Below are positions 26,672 through 36,675 of a DNA stretch of 64,000 bases, piece after piece (within the stretch, counting starts at the first letter, position 1; each line of letters starts with the position of its first letter). The notes beneath the pieces are model-generated. The model was not told the origin of the DNA and searched no databases. It saw only the letters and a list, made by a program, of their open reading frames with translations. The position numbers were made by a program, and so were the translations under genes. The stretch is from Nitratireductor indicus C115 (GTDB lineage Bacteria > Pseudomonadota > Alphaproteobacteria > Rhizobiales > Rhizobiaceae), in contig NZ_AMSI01000007.1 of assembly GCF_000300515.1 (NCBI RefSeq), positions 124,001 through 188,000 of the forward strand, in the 5' to 3' direction.

Positions 26672-29175
26672 GGCAGGGTCTCCTTTTCTTGGCTGTCATC
26701 TGGATGGATTTGATCTGGCGCGACCGACCGAGCGGGCTCTGTCCGTTCGACAAGATTGGTGAGGTTCGGGATCAGATCGACGGCCCATTCGACGCCGCGA
26801 TCGCGCAGCCAGGCCGCGAGAAAACCGTCCTGCCCATGCTCGGCGATGAGTTCGGCGATACGGGTCTGATCGGATTTGGATGATGCGGCGCAGAGCGCGA
26901 GACCGACTTCGGAAAGGCCAAGCTCGAACAGGCGATTGCCGCGCCGCGATTGGCAGTAGTAGTCCCGCTTGGGCGTGGCCCGCGCGAGGATCTCGATTTG
27001 CCGGTCATTGAGGCCGAAGCGGCGGTAGATTGCCGTGATCTGCGGCTCGATGGCGCGTTCATTCGGGAGAAGCAGCCGCGTCGGGCAGCTTTCGATGATG
27101 GCGGGCGCGATATTGCTGCCGTCAATGTCCGAGAGCGACTGCGTGGCGAAGATGACGGACGCGTTCTTCTTCCTGAGTGTCTTCAGCCATTCGCGGAGCT
27201 GATTGGCGAACCCCTCATCATCGAGCGCCAGCCAGCCTTCGTCGATGATGAGCAGGGTTGGCCGACCATCGAGCCGGTCGCCGATCCGATGAAACAGATA
27301 GGACAGGACGGCAGGCGCAGCCCCAGTGCCGACCAGCCCCTCGATCTCGAAGGCCTGTACATCGGCTGATCCGAGATGTTCGGCCTCGGCGTCGAGCAAC
27401 CGGCCATAGGCGCCGCCAATGCAGTATGGGCGCAACGCCTGTTTCAGATCGTTGGATTGCAGCAGCACGGCAAGGCCGGTGATGGTCCGTTCCCCCGCCG
27501 GGGCGGATGCCAGCGATGTCAGTGCCGTCCAGATGTGCTCCTTCACCTCCGGCGTGATGGTCATGCCTTCACGCATCAGGATCGCGGCGATCCAGTCAGC
27601 GGCCCATGACCGCTCATAGGCATCATCGATCTGCGCCAGCGGTTGCAGGGAAACGGAAACCTCCGATCCCTCGGTCAACCCACCGCCAAGATCATGCCAG
27701 TCGCCCCCCATGGCGAGCGCGGATGCCCGGATCGATCCCCCGAAATCGAAAGCGAAAATCTGGCTGCGATCATAGCGGCGAAATTGCAACGCCATCAGCG
27801 CCAGCAGCACGGACTTGCCCGCGCCGGTCGGGCCGACGACGAGGGTATGGCCCACGTCGCCGACATGAAGGGAAAGCCGGAACGGAGTCGAACCTTCGGT
27901 CTTGCCGTACAGCAAGGGGGGCGCTCCGAGATGTTCGTTCCGTTCCGGCCCCGCCCACACGGCCGATAGAGGGATCATGTGGGCGAGGTTGAGCGTCGAG
28001 ATCGGCGGCTGCCGGACATTGGCGTAGGCATGTCCCGGGATCGAGCCTAGCCAGGCATCGACGGCATTGACAGTTTCCGGCATGGCCGTGAAGTCACGGC
28101 CCTGAATGATCTTCTCGACCAGACGCAGCTTCTCGTCGGCGATACGGGGGTCGGCGTCCCAGACGGTGACGGTTGCTGTGACATAGGCCATGCCGGCGAC
28201 GTCAGCGCCCAGTTCCTGCAAGGCCATGTCGGCATCGAGCGCCTTGTTGGACGCATCGGTGTCCACCAGCGCCGATTGCTCGTTGGTCATCACCTCCTTG
28301 AGGATCGCGGCGATTGATTTTCTCTTGGCGAACCATTGACGGCGGATTTTGGTGAGGAGTTTCGTCGCGTCCGTCTTGTCCATCAGGATGGCGCGGGTGG
28401 ACCAGCGATACGGGAACGCGAGCCGGTTCATCTCGTCGAGCAGGCCGGGCGTGATCGCTGTCGGAAAGCCGATAATGGTCAGGACGCGCAGATGCTTGTC
28501 ACCAAGGCGCGGTTCCAGACCGCCAGTCAGCGGCTGATCGGCCAGCAGCGCATCGAGGTGCATGGGCACTTCGGGCACGCGGACACGATGGCGGTTCGTG
28601 GAAATCGTGGAATGGAGATAGGTCAGCGTGCCCGCGTCATCGATCCAGTGGCATTCGGGCATGAAGCCGTCGAGTAGCGCCAGCACGCGGTCGGTGCGGT
28701 CGATGAAGCCGCGCATCAGCTCCCATGGATTGACGCCGGATTGCTCACGGCCCTCGTAGAGCCAGGTCTCGGCGCGAGCTGCATCTTCGGCGGGTGGCAG
28801 CCAGAGGAAGGTCAGGAAGTAACCTGACACGAAATGCGTGCCCGCTTCCTCAAAGGCAGCCTTGCGCTCGGCATCGACCAGAGCGGAAGCCGGATCAGGA
28901 AATTGGCTGCCGGGATAGATCGCGGCTTCGCTTCGTTGAGCCTCAACAAAGATCGACCAGCCGGAGCCGAGGCGGCGCACGGCGTTGTTGATGCGCCCGG
29001 CGACCGCGACCAGCTCGGCGGCGATAGCGGAATCCAGATCCGGCCCGCGAAACTTCGCTGTCCTCTGGAAACTGCCGTCCTTGTTCAGCACGACGCCCGA
29101 GCCAACGAGCGCGGCCCAGGGCAGGAAATCCGCGAGGCGGGTGGCGGTACGGCGATATTCGGTGAGGTTCATCAT
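26668..29175 (-). CDS. trbE: Conjugal transfer ATPase TrbE (VirB4-like)
   Basis: The product is an 835-aa VirB4-family ATPase with Walker A VVGPTGAGKSVLL near residue 449 and Walker B TLLIIDEGWLALDD near residue 640. It energises pilus assembly and substrate transfer. The start is placed at ATG 29175 (or the adjacent ATG 29172), where MNLTEYRRTATRLADFLP begins; an upstream extension would run through trbD in another frame. It starts ten bases after trbD and overlaps trbJ. Confidence 0.94.
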   Translation of the reverse strand: MMNLTEYRRTATRLADFLPWAALVGSGVVLNKDGSFQRTAKFRGPDLDSAIAAELVAVAGRINNAVRRLGSGWSIFVEAQRSEAAIYPGSQFPDPASALVDAERKAAFEEAGTHFVSGYFLTFLWLPPAEDAARAETWLYEGREQSGVNPWELMRGFIDRTDRVLALLDGFMPECHWIDDAGTLTYLHSTISTNRHRVRVPEVPMHLDALLADQPLTGGLEPRLGDKHLRVLTIIGFPTAITPGLLDEMNRLAFPYRWSTRAILMDKTDATKLLTKIRRQWFAKRKSIAAILKEVMTNEQSALVDTDASNKALDADMALQELGADVAGMAYVTATVTVWDADPRIADEKLRLVEKIIQGRDFTAMPETVNAVDAWLGSIPGHAYANVRQPPISTLNLAHMIPLSAVWAGPERNEHLGAPPLLYGKTEGSTPFRLSLHVGDVGHTLVVGPTGAGKSVLLALMALQFRRYDRSQIFAFDFGGSIRASALAMGGDWHDLGGGLTEGSEVSVSLQPLAQIDDAYERSWAADWIAAILMREGMTITPEVKEHIWTALTSLASAPAGERTITGLAVLLQSNDLKQALRPYCIGGAYGRLLDAEAEHLGSADVQAFEIEGLVGTGAAPAVLSYLFHRIGDRLDGRPTLLIIDEGWLALDDEGFANQLREWLKTLRKKNASVIFATQSLSDIDGSNIAPAIIESCPTRLLLPNERAIEPQITAIYRRFGLNDRQIEILARATPKRDYYCQSRRGNRLFELGLSEVGLALCAASSKSDQTRIAELIAEHGQDGFLAAWLRDRGVEWAVDLIPNLTNLVERTEPARSVAPDQIHPDDSQEKETLP

Positions 29176-29185
29176 GGGCGCGCCT

Positions 29186-29467
29186 TCACACCGACAGATG
29201 ACCGGGGATGCGCAGATGCCTGCGGCCCACCTCGACAAAAAGCGGATCGCGTTTGGCAGCCCATACCGCGAGGAAATGTCCCACCGCCCAGATGGCGATG
29301 CCAACCAGCCAGAGACGAAGGCCGAGGCCGACGGCGCCGGCCAGCGTGCCGTTGACGATGGCAATCGAACGCGGTGCGCCGCCGAGCAGGATATGCTCGG
29401 TCAGCGCCCGGTGAACCGGGATAGAGAAGCCCGGCACCGCATCGAGCTGTTCAAACCCGCCCGCCAT
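29186..29467 (-). CDS. trbD: Conjugal transfer protein TrbD (VirB3-like)
   Basis: This 93-aa inner-membrane protein begins at the ATG that shares a base with the trbC stop (TGATG) and has the VirB3 pattern GFSIPVHRALTEHILLGGAP. A hydrophobic region at residues 33-70 probably forms two membrane helices. It helps to stabilise the TrbE ATPase and the pilus base. A longer in-frame extension upstream (to 29935) is not coding. Confidence 0.9.
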   Translation of the reverse strand: MAGGFEQLDAVPGFSIPVHRALTEHILLGGAPRSIAIVNGTLAGAVGLGLRLWLVGIAIWAVGHFLAVWAAKRDPLFVEVGRRHLRIPGHLSV

Positions 29468-29799
29468 CAGATGAGCGCCCCGCCGCCGAACGAGAAGAAC
29501 GACAGGAAGAAGCTCGACGCAGCGAAGGCGATGGACAGGCCGAAGACGATCTGGATCAGGCGGCGGAAGCCGCCGGAGGTATCGCCAAAGGCCAGCGCCA
29601 GGCCGGTGGCGATGATGACGATGACGGCGATGATCTTGGCGACAGGACCTTCTATCGACTGGAGGATCGACTGAAGCGGGGCCTCCCAGGGCATGGAGGA
29701 GCCGGAGGCGTGTGCGGCAGGCGCCAGCATCAGACTGATGGAAACAGTGGCAGCGGCGGTTGCCATGATGCGGCAGCCGCGTGAAATCGTGCGGATCAT
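29467..29799 (-). CDS. trbC: Conjugal transfer pilin TrbC (VirB2-like)
   Basis: The 110-aa prepilin has a long signal sequence ending near residues 30-33 (APAAHASGSS) and two hydrophobic segments (IIAVIVIIATGLALAFG and VFGLSIAFAASSFFLSFF), the standard VirB2/TrbC layout. It is the pilus subunit. Maturation may involve the TraF-type peptidase encoded at 37047-37592. It overlaps trbB by four bases and trbD by one. Confidence 0.92.
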   Translation of the reverse strand: MIRTISRGCRIMATAAATVSISLMLAPAAHASGSSMPWEAPLQSILQSIEGPVAKIIAVIVIIATGLALAFGDTSGGFRRLIQIVFGLSIAFAASSFFLSFFSFGGGALI

Positions 29800-30788
29800 G
29801 AAGGGTTTCCTTTCGGGGTGGTTGCCAAAGTAATGAGATGCGTGATGGCGTAGTCGCCGTCCGGTCCCAGCCCATCGACGCGGGCGAGTTCGACCAGGCG
29901 GCGGGACGATCCACGTCCGGCAAGAACGGCGACAAGGTCGATAGTCTCGGCGATCAGGGCGCGCGGGACAGTGATGACGGCTTCCTGGATGAGCTGCTCG
30001 AGGCGTCGCAGCGCGCCAATGCCGGAACCGGCATGGATGGTGCCGATCCCGCCCGGATGGCCGGTGCCCCAGGCTTTAAGGAGGTCGAGAGCTTCGGACC
30101 CGCGAACCTCGCCGACCGGGATGCGATCCGGGCGCAGGCGTAGCGACGAGCGCACCAGATCGGAGAGCGTCGCCACGCCATCTTTGGTGCGCATCGCGAC
30201 CAGATTGGGCGCGGCGCATTGCAGTTCGCGCGTGTCTTCAATGATCACGACGCGATCCGAAGTCTTGGCGACTTCTGCCAGCAGCGCGTTGATCAGCGTG
30301 GTCTTGCCAGTGGAGGTGCCGCCCGCGACGAGGATATTGGCCCGCGTGGCGACGTTCAGGCGCAACACCTCGGCCTGATGGCTGGTCATGATCCCAGCGT
30401 TTACATAGTCGTCGAGCGTGAACACCGCGACGGCGGGCTTGCGGATGGCAAAGGTTGGCGCCGTGACGACAGGCGGCAGCAACCCTTCGAAGCGCTCTCC
30501 GGTCTCAGGCAGTTCGGCCGATACACGCGGACTTCGGGAATGAACTTCGACGCCAACATGATGGGCGACCAGCCTGACGATCCGCTCGCCATCAGCCGCA
30601 GACAGCCTGTCTCCCGTATCGGCCAGACCTTCGGAGAGCCGATCCACCCAGATGCGGCCATCGGGATTCAGCATCACCTCGACCACACCGGGATCTTCCA
30701 GAAACCGGGCAATCGATGCCCCGAGCGCGGTGCGCAGCATCCGCGCACCACGCGCAATCGTCTCGGGTTTCTGATGTGATGCGGTCAT
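29796..30788 (-). CDS. trbB: Conjugal transfer ATPase TrbB (VirB11-like)
   Basis: This VirB11-family hexameric ATPase of 330 aa carries Walker [10 protein letters not shown] near residue 153, [10 protein letters not shown] and the VirB11 signature [13 protein letters not shown]. It powers pilus assembly and substrate transfer from the cytoplasmic face. It is the first gene of the trb operon. ATG 30788 and ATG 30803 (five extra residues) are both possible, and neither has a strong Shine-Dalgarno. The 131 bp upstream separate it from the CopG-like gene. Confidence 0.93.
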   Translation of the reverse strand: MTASHQKPETIARGARMLRTALGASIARFLEDPGVVEVMLNPDGRIWVDRLSEGLADTGDRLSAADGERIVRLVAHHVGVEVHSRSPRVSAELPETGERFEGLLPPVVTAPTFAIRKPAVAVFTLDDYVNAGIMTSHQAEVLRLNVATRANILVAGGTSTGKTTLINALLAEVAKTSDRVVIIEDTRELQCAAPNLVAMRTKDGVATLSDLVRSSLRLRPDRIPVGEVRGSEALDLLKAWGTGHPGGIGTIHAGSGIGALRRLEQLIQEAVITVPRALIAETIDLVAVLAGRGSSRRLVELARVDGLGPDGDYAITHLITLATTPKGNPS

Positions 30789-30934
30789 GGCGGCCCCGTT
30801 CATGGCGGGACGCGCAAAAGACGGACCCCGGATTGGGGTCGATTAAAAGAACCTGATTTAGGGCCGTTTCAACAGATGTTTGTGCGCGTGCGGGCATCGG
30901 CGGCGCAGGGCGGCAAATAGGATGGATCGAAAGT

Positions 30935-31396
30935 TCAGAGCTGGTTTCCATCCGCTTCGGACTGGCCTTGTGACGAAAGATCGTGAAGCGAATCCATATC
31001 CCGCGACAACTCTTTCAGGAATCTGTCGCCGGAAGCCAGGCGCTTGCCCAGCGTCTGCATGAAGCCTTCGAAGCGCTCGTTGCCCTTGATGCGCGCCGAC
31101 TGTTTCGCGCTATCTGACAGCGGCGGCGTCATGGTGAGCCAGAATTGTACGAACAGCGAAAGCGTCTCGCCGAGGATGGCCACATCTTCGTCCAGCATAT
31201 CGAACTGGCGGCCAAGCTTATCCAGGCGTCGCGACATTGCGGCTTCCAGCCGTTCGGTCGTGTCACCAGACAGGAAGGATGCTACCGCAGCCTCGATCAC
31301 TGCGGATTTTGAAACATTGCGGCGCAGCGCCAAGCCTTCGACCTGCTTCAGTAGATCCGGGGAGAAGTAGACATTCATGCGGGTGCGGCTCGTCAT
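30935..31396 (-). CDS. CopG-family ribbon-helix-helix protein of the tra/trb cluster
   Basis: The N-terminus (SRTRMNVYFSPDLLKQVEG) has the beta-strand plus helix pattern of ribbon-helix-helix DNA-binding proteins. The rest of the 153 aa is helical and uncharacterised. The ATG at 31396 is chosen because GAAGGA lies about eight bases upstream; a TTG at 31414 would overlap traG. A CopG-like gene between traG and trbB is typical of Tn4371-like elements and may regulate transfer or assist DNA processing. Confidence 0.82.
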   Translation of the reverse strand: MTSRTRMNVYFSPDLLKQVEGLALRRNVSKSAVIEAAVASFLSGDTTERLEAAMSRRLDKLGRQFDMLDEDVAILGETLSLFVQFWLTMTPPLSDSAKQSARIKGNERFEGFMQTLGKRLASGDRFLKELSRDMDSLHDLSSQGQSEADGNQL

Positions 31397-31410
31397 GCCT
31401 GCCTTCCTTC

Positions 31411-33399
31411 TCAAAGGTCGATGCCGTCATTGGGGTCGAGAGATGCCTGCCGCGCGACCATGCGCATCCGCTGACGCATAGCGCGGGCCTTGGCGGCATC
31501 GACGTCGGGCTCATCATCGAGAAAGTCGAATTCTTGCGATGGCGGCGGTGGTGCCGGGATGATTTCCTCATGCTCGGGAAGCTCCGGCTCACGACGGATA
31601 CCGGCATCGGCAGGATCGCCGTCGGACGTGTTCGACGCGGGTCCGTGGCCAACCGTGGGCGTAACAACACGGCTCGTCCAGTCGTCTGGTGCCGATGTTT
31701 CCATCTTCACCGACTGCTTGCGTAGATCGGGCGGCGGCAGCACCCGTTCCTGAAGCCGCGCATCGGCATAGTAGCGCGCCTTGGCGGCGCGGATGGGCGG
31801 CACACCCGCTACCATGACGATCTCGTCGGTTGGCGGAAGCTGCATGATTTCGCCGGGCGTCAGGAGTGGCCGCGCCGTTTCCTGCCGCGACACCATGAGG
31901 TGCCCCAGCCATGGCGCGAGGCGATGACCGGCATAGTTGGTGGAATCGCGCATTTCCGTGGCCGTGCCGAGCGCATCACTGATCCGCTTGGCGGTGCGTT
32001 CATCATTGGCAGCAAAGGCGACACGCACATGGCAGTTGTCGAGAATGGCGTTGTTCTGCCCATAGGCGCGCTCGATCTGGTTGAGCGACTGCGCGATCAG
32101 GAACGCTTTGAGGCCATAACCGGCCATGAAGGCGAGTGCCGATTCAAAGAAGTCCAACCGCCCGAGCGCGGGGAACTCGTCCAGCATCAACAGCAGGCGA
32201 TGGCGCTTGCCGGAGGTTTCCAACTCCTCGGTCAGCCGCCGCCCGACCTGATTGAGGATGAGGCGGATCAGCGGTTTTGTGCGATTGATGTCCGATGGCG
32301 GTACGACGAGGTAGAGGCTGACGGGTTCTTTTGCTTCGACCAGATCAGCAATGCGCCAGTCGCAGCGGGCCGTCACGCAGGTCACGACCGGATCTCGGTA
32401 GAGGCCGAGAAAAGACATCGCTGTGGACAGAACACCGGAGCGTTCGTTCTCGGATTTGTTCAACAGCTCGCGTGCCGACGAAGCGATGACGGGATGCACA
32501 CCGGCTTCGCCCAGATGCGGTGTGTCCATCATGGCGCGCAAGGTTGCCTCGACCGGACGGCGGGGATCGGACAGAAAACTCGCGACGCCGGCCAGCGTCT
32601 TGTCCTTCTCGGCATAGAGTACATGCAGGATGGCGCCGACCAGTAGCGAATGGCTGGTCTTTTCCCAGTGGTTGCGCTTGTCGAGACTGCCCTCGGGATC
32701 GACCAGAATATCCGCGATGTTCTGGACATCGCGGACTTCCCACTCCCCCTGACGGACTTCCAGCAGCGGGTTGTAAGCTGCGGAATGCACATTGGTCGGA
32801 TCGAACAGCAGGACGCGGCCGTGATGGGACCGGAAGCCGGCCGTCAGATTCCAGTTCTCACCCTTGATGTCGTGCACGATGCAACTTCCCGGCCAGGTCA
32901 GCAGCGTCGGCACAACGAGACCGACGCCTTTGCCTGATCGGGTGGGCGCGAAACAAAGGACATGCTCGGGGCCGTCGTGCCGGAGATAGTCCTTGCTGTG
33001 CCTGCCAAGGACCACGCCATCGGGACCGAGCAGTCCGGCAACATGGATTTCCTTGTTCTCGGCCCATCGCGCCGAACCGTAGGTGGCGACGTTGCGCGCC
33101 TCGCGCGCCCGGATGATCGACATGAAAAAAGCGGCGGCGATAGCGAACAACGCCCCGGACGTGGCGATTAACGCGCCCTCGGTGAAAATGTCGGGCGCAT
33201 AGGCGTCATAGGAAAACCACCACCAGAAAAAGGCCGGAGGATAATAGACCGGCCATCCCGCAACATCGAACCATGGATTGCCGAGCTGGGGCTGAAAGCC
33301 AAGGCGGAAGGCCACCCATTGTGTCGAAGTCCAGACCATCACCAGGACAATGGTGAATACGACAATGATCTGGCCCCAGAGTATTCGGCCACCACGCAT
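31411..33399 (-). CDS. traG: Type IV coupling protein TraG (VirD4-like)
   Basis: The 662-aa protein has N-terminal membrane helices (two or three in residues 1-115) and a cytoplasmic ATPase domain. The domain carries Walker A APTRSGKGVG near residue 150, the VirD4 Walker B region LLLMLDEFPALGR and AYGLKAFLIAQSLNQI. It brings the relaxosome to the mating channel. ATG 33399 has GGAG six bases upstream. It lies between the relaxase gene (175 bp upstream) and the CopG-like gene, as in Tn4371-family elements. Confidence 0.94.
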   Translation of the reverse strand: MRGGRILWGQIIVVFTIVLVMVWTSTQWVAFRLGFQPQLGNPWFDVAGWPVYYPPAFFWWWFSYDAYAPDIFTEGALIATSGALFAIAAAFFMSIIRAREARNVATYGSARWAENKEIHVAGLLGPDGVVLGRHSKDYLRHDGPEHVLCFAPTRSGKGVGLVVPTLLTWPGSCIVHDIKGENWNLTAGFRSHHGRVLLFDPTNVHSAAYNPLLEVRQGEWEVRDVQNIADILVDPEGSLDKRNHWEKTSHSLLVGAILHVLYAEKDKTLAGVASFLSDPRRPVEATLRAMMDTPHLGEAGVHPVIASSARELLNKSENERSGVLSTAMSFLGLYRDPVVTCVTARCDWRIADLVEAKEPVSLYLVVPPSDINRTKPLIRLILNQVGRRLTEELETSGKRHRLLLMLDEFPALGRLDFFESALAFMAGYGLKAFLIAQSLNQIERAYGQNNAILDNCHVRVAFAANDERTAKRISDALGTATEMRDSTNYAGHRLAPWLGHLMVSRQETARPLLTPGEIMQLPPTDEIVMVAGVPPIRAAKARYYADARLQERVLPPPDLRKQSVKMETSAPDDWTSRVVTPTVGHGPASNTSDGDPADAGIRREPELPEHEEIIPAPPPPSQEFDFLDDEPDVDAAKARAMRQRMRMVARQASLDPNDGIDL

Positions 33400-33574
33400 A
33401 CAGGCTCCAATCGGCAAGAGAGTCGGAGCCGATCAAAGAATAGACGTTTTCGAAAGCGGCAACAGGAAAAGCAGGGGTGCCGTGTTGCCGGATACTATCG
33501 GCGGCACATCGGACAGGCCCTTTCAGATGCCGATGTCGACAGAACAATTTGCGAGGTGCCAGATCGGCAAAGGC

Positions 33575-35650
33575 TCAAATCCCGAGCCCTCGTGTTCGCC
33601 CCATTTGCCACGATACCGATCCACCCTGCACGATGCCCGCAACCTCGCGGCCGAGCTGGCGGTCGATCACTGGCCGCCATGGGACAAGAGTGAACTCGTG
33701 GCTCTTTTCGACAATGGCGAACTTGCCGCTCGATAGATGTGCGGTCCCGGTGAACTTGCCGCTGATATTTTCGCCATCTGCAGCCGCCCGGAACGGCAAG
33801 CCTTTGCTGCTGGCCATTTCCGCACCGACGCGGGCCACTTCCCTTTCTCGCAGATTGGCGAGCAGGTTGCGCCGATAGAGGATGCGTCCATTCTGCTGCC
33901 GCGTGGCATCGCCCTGTGCGATATGGTGTTCACGCCGCTGGTCCATAGCCTCGCGCACCTGCTGGCCGAACCCTGCCGGGGTAAGGTCCGAGGCGTCCGG
34001 TGTGACCAATCGTCGGTCCAGCCAGGTCGCGCCATCGGCGCCGATCTGTTTTTCCAGATCGAAGGTCGAGACGACACGGATGCTGGCCTGCCGGTTGCGA
34101 CCGGCATCATAGGCGGTGGCGCGGCTCTCGAAGTCTTCGGGGATGCGCCACTGGTCGGCGTCGATCCGCTCGGCAATCCCGGCCCGGCGTAGCGACTCCA
34201 ATCGCCGGACATGGGCATCGACATAGCCCTCATAATCGCCACCCGGCACACGTCCCTCGAACTTCGCCTGTTCGAGGTGGCGGCTCGGTCGGTAGATACC
34301 ATTCTCCGAGATCGCAGAGATGGTGCGATCAGAGGGACGTTGCGCCGTGTCGGCGGGGCCGACTTCCACGATGCTGCCGATTCGGGCATCTTCGACGCGG
34401 GCCGGATCAATGCCGGGAAGATGGTGTGTTCGCCCGTCGATACCGTCCACCACGAGCGTCAGGTTTTCGCCCATCTCGTCGGTGAGATATTTGTCCACGA
34501 CGCGGCCGATGATGGGCGCCGCGGGTGCGGCATCGTGAAGCTGGAAGGTCATCGGATCACGTTCCTGCCCATCGGCCTTCAGCGCCTTGTGCATGTTGCG
34601 GATGATGTCACCGCGCTCACCGAGTTCACGCAGCGCCGGTTCCATCTTCGCGCCAAGCTCCCAGACGCCGGGTGCATGTTCCATAGCCAGCCCCATCTTT
34701 TCCAGCTTGGCGAGACGGCGCAGGCGAAGTGTGCGGTTGAACTGGCGGCGTGCATCTGCTGGTTCGTGGCGCAGATCGAGGAACCTTTCGTCGGCTTCCT
34801 CGGTCATGGCGCGGTCGATGCGCGTGAAGCGGTCCTGATCGATTTCGGCAGACAGCTTGCGGCTCTGCTCGATCTCGGTCACGGGGCCGAGTTCCAGCGT
34901 GGTCAGTTCGCTCGCCCGCTCACGAATACCATTGGCGAGATAGTCGCCATTGATAACCAGGTTCTCGCCCAGATCGTCCTTCCCCCGAACAATGACGTGG
35001 ACATGGGGATGGCCGGTATTGTGGTGATTGACAGCCACCCAATCGAGTTTCGTGCCAAGGTCGGCCTCGATGCGGTTCATCAGATCGCGGGTGTGGTCGG
35101 TGAGATCGGAAAGATCGGCGGCATCCTCGGGCGAGACGATGAAGCGGAACTGGTGGCGATCATCCTTGCTGCGATCAAGGAAGGCATCTCCATCAGCGCG
35201 GTCCTCGGTCGCCGAATAGAGCTGGCCACGTTCGCCATCGCGCGAGGTGCCGTCGCGCTGGATGTAGCGCAGATGGGCAGCCCCTTTGCCATTCTTCCCC
35301 GCGCTCTGGGCATAACGGGTCTTGACAACGACGCGGCGCACGCCGGCCGTACTGTGCCGCCAGCCGCCCGACAGCATTCGGACGCGGACAAAGGCCGCAC
35401 CACGACCACGCTTGACGCCCGGACCTTTGCCGGCCGGCGATGCCTTCCCACTCTTTCCGGCCGAACCAGATGAAGGCGACGAGTAGGTCCGTGATGCGAA
35501 TGATGATGATCTGCCGGGGCGGTTGCTATGCTGACGCGCCAGCTTCTTTGCCTGCGTCAGAAAGCTCTTCGCCTTGCCCGCCTTCGGCACGTCCGACCTG
35601 ATGCGGCCAGGCTTTGGGAGAAAGCGGCTCTCGTCGTCGCCACTCATCAT
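33575..35650 (-). CDS. Relaxase/mobilisation nuclease with DUF3363
   Basis: The 691-aa product has an N-terminal relaxase domain with the HUH-type triad in GHPHVHVIVRG near residue 210, preceded by basic residues around KTRYAQSAGKNGKG. The C-terminal half matches DUF3363, including the conserved ending region FTGTAHLSSGKFAIVE. It should nick oriT and pilot the strand through the channel. An ATG pair at 35650/35647 offers two starts three bases apart. The candidate nic site lies about 200 bp upstream of the start. Confidence 0.92.
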   Translation of the reverse strand: MMSGDDESRFLPKPGRIRSDVPKAGKAKSFLTQAKKLARQHSNRPGRSSSFASRTYSSPSSGSAGKSGKASPAGKGPGVKRGRGAAFVRVRMLSGGWRHSTAGVRRVVVKTRYAQSAGKNGKGAAHLRYIQRDGTSRDGERGQLYSATEDRADGDAFLDRSKDDRHQFRFIVSPEDAADLSDLTDHTRDLMNRIEADLGTKLDWVAVNHHNTGHPHVHVIVRGKDDLGENLVINGDYLANGIRERASELTTLELGPVTEIEQSRKLSAEIDQDRFTRIDRAMTEEADERFLDLRHEPADARRQFNRTLRLRRLAKLEKMGLAMEHAPGVWELGAKMEPALRELGERGDIIRNMHKALKADGQERDPMTFQLHDAAPAAPIIGRVVDKYLTDEMGENLTLVVDGIDGRTHHLPGIDPARVEDARIGSIVEVGPADTAQRPSDRTISAISENGIYRPSRHLEQAKFEGRVPGGDYEGYVDAHVRRLESLRRAGIAERIDADQWRIPEDFESRATAYDAGRNRQASIRVVSTFDLEKQIGADGATWLDRRLVTPDASDLTPAGFGQQVREAMDQRREHHIAQGDATRQQNGRILYRRNLLANLREREVARVGAEMASSKGLPFRAAADGENISGKFTGTAHLSSGKFAIVEKSHEFTLVPWRPVIDRQLGREVAGIVQGGSVSWQMGRTRGLGI

Positions 35651-35960
35651 CGTATCCGAAGCCGTGACGGCGGAAAATCGGCCGATATTCGGTTAGAGTG
35701 CCGGTCAAAACCCCGCAACGCCAAGGCTTTGCGCCATATCGCGGCACGCGAGGCCCAAAAGCAGGGTGCCGTGCGCCGCGTCCCAAAACAGTGTGCAGGC
35801 AAGGGCTTGCCCAGAAACCGCCCCGACAGGGTGCCGGTTTCCTTTATCTTGCCCTCCGCCTTTCTTCCCCTTTTTGCCCTTCCTGCCGGGAATGCAGCCA
35901 GGCGACCCCTTGCCTGACTGCACACCGGAAGCGGACCGAAAGTGCGTGGAGACACCATGC
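35651..35960 (+). other. oriT: Candidate origin of transfer (oriT) upstream of the relaxase gene
   Basis: This 310-bp gap between the relaxase and the lytic transglycosylase has no convincing gene. At 35845-35854 TATCTTGCCC resembles the RP4-type nick core TATCCTGCCC, and the general MOBP pattern YATCYTG/Y would put the nick after 35851. Just upstream, GGCAA and TTGCC form an inverted repeat (35798-35802 and 35807-35811), and a larger imperfect GC-rich repeat lies around 35745-35780. Position next to the relaxase is standard for oriT. Nicking is not demonstrated. Confidence 0.45.
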
Positions 35961-36671
35961 TCATGGCTCGTCTCCATTGCCCGCACGGGCCACGAATATG
36001 CCGCCGTCCTGCGGCTCCTGATCGACGGAAACGCGCATAGGAACGGTTGCGCGGACGTCGTTCGACGGTTGATTGGCCGTCGCCGAATGGCCGCTGGATT
36101 GCACAACGAAGAGCGGAGCTTCGCGCCAATCCGGCGGTGGCGGCGGCACGATCGTCGGCACATCAGGCGCAGTCGCCCTGCCAAGAACAGGTGCGAGCGT
36201 GGCGACATAGGCGCGCGTTTCAGCGGGCAAAGTGCGGCCCGTCGCCAGATGCTCGTCATAGCGACCGGGACCAGCATTGTAGGCGGCAAGCATGGCCGCA
36301 ACATTGCCATAGCGGTCCCACATCTCGCGCAGATACGCCGTGCCTGCGAAGATGTTATCGCGCGGATCGTAAGGGTCGCGCCCGAGACCATGGCGGCGGC
36401 GCAGGCCCGCCCAGGTATCGGGCATGACCTGCATCAGTCCCATCGCGCCCGCCGATGAAATTGCGCGCACATCGCCCGCGCTTTCCACGCGCAGCACGGC
36501 TCGAATCCAGTGCTCTGGAATGCCGAAACGCTGTGACGCCTCGGCAATGAACGCAGCATGGGGATGCGCGGTGACAGGCGCAGGTTGCAGCGTGACCTGC
36601 GCCATGGCCGGCATCGAGCCGCTGCCAGCCGACAGCAGGGCCGTGAAGAGAAGAAAGGTGCGGGATCGCAT
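35961..36671 (-). CDS. Lytic transglycosylase (VirB1-like)
   Basis: The product has a signal peptide (residues 1-25, MRSRTFLLFT to PAMAQ) and a soluble lytic transglycosylase domain. The catalytic Glu lies in RVESAGDVRA near residue 62, with GAMGLMQVMPDTW and AMLAAYNAGPGRYDE following. It opens peptidoglycan locally for the mating channel. A proline-rich, probably disordered tail follows residue 175. The ATG at 36671 is fixed by the signal peptide; reading further upstream enters the DUF736 gene. It begins four bases after DUF736. Confidence 0.92.
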   Translation of the reverse strand: MRSRTFLLFTALLSAGSGSMPAMAQVTLQPAPVTAHPHAAFIAEASQRFGIPEHWIRAVLRVESAGDVRAISSAGAMGLMQVMPDTWAGLRRRHGLGRDPYDPRDNIFAGTAYLREMWDRYGNVAAMLAAYNAGPGRYDEHLATGRTLPAETRAYVATLAPVLGRATAPDVPTIVPPPPPDWREAPLFVVQSSGHSATANQPSNDVRATVPMRVSVDQEPQDGGIFVARAGNGDEP

Positions 36672-36675
36672 GATC

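Noticed and set aside
34211-35473. Long plus-strand open frame (420 codons) opposite the relaxase gene
   Set aside because: It is antisense to a well-supported relaxase with catalytic motifs, has no recognisable domain and follows from GC-rich codon use.
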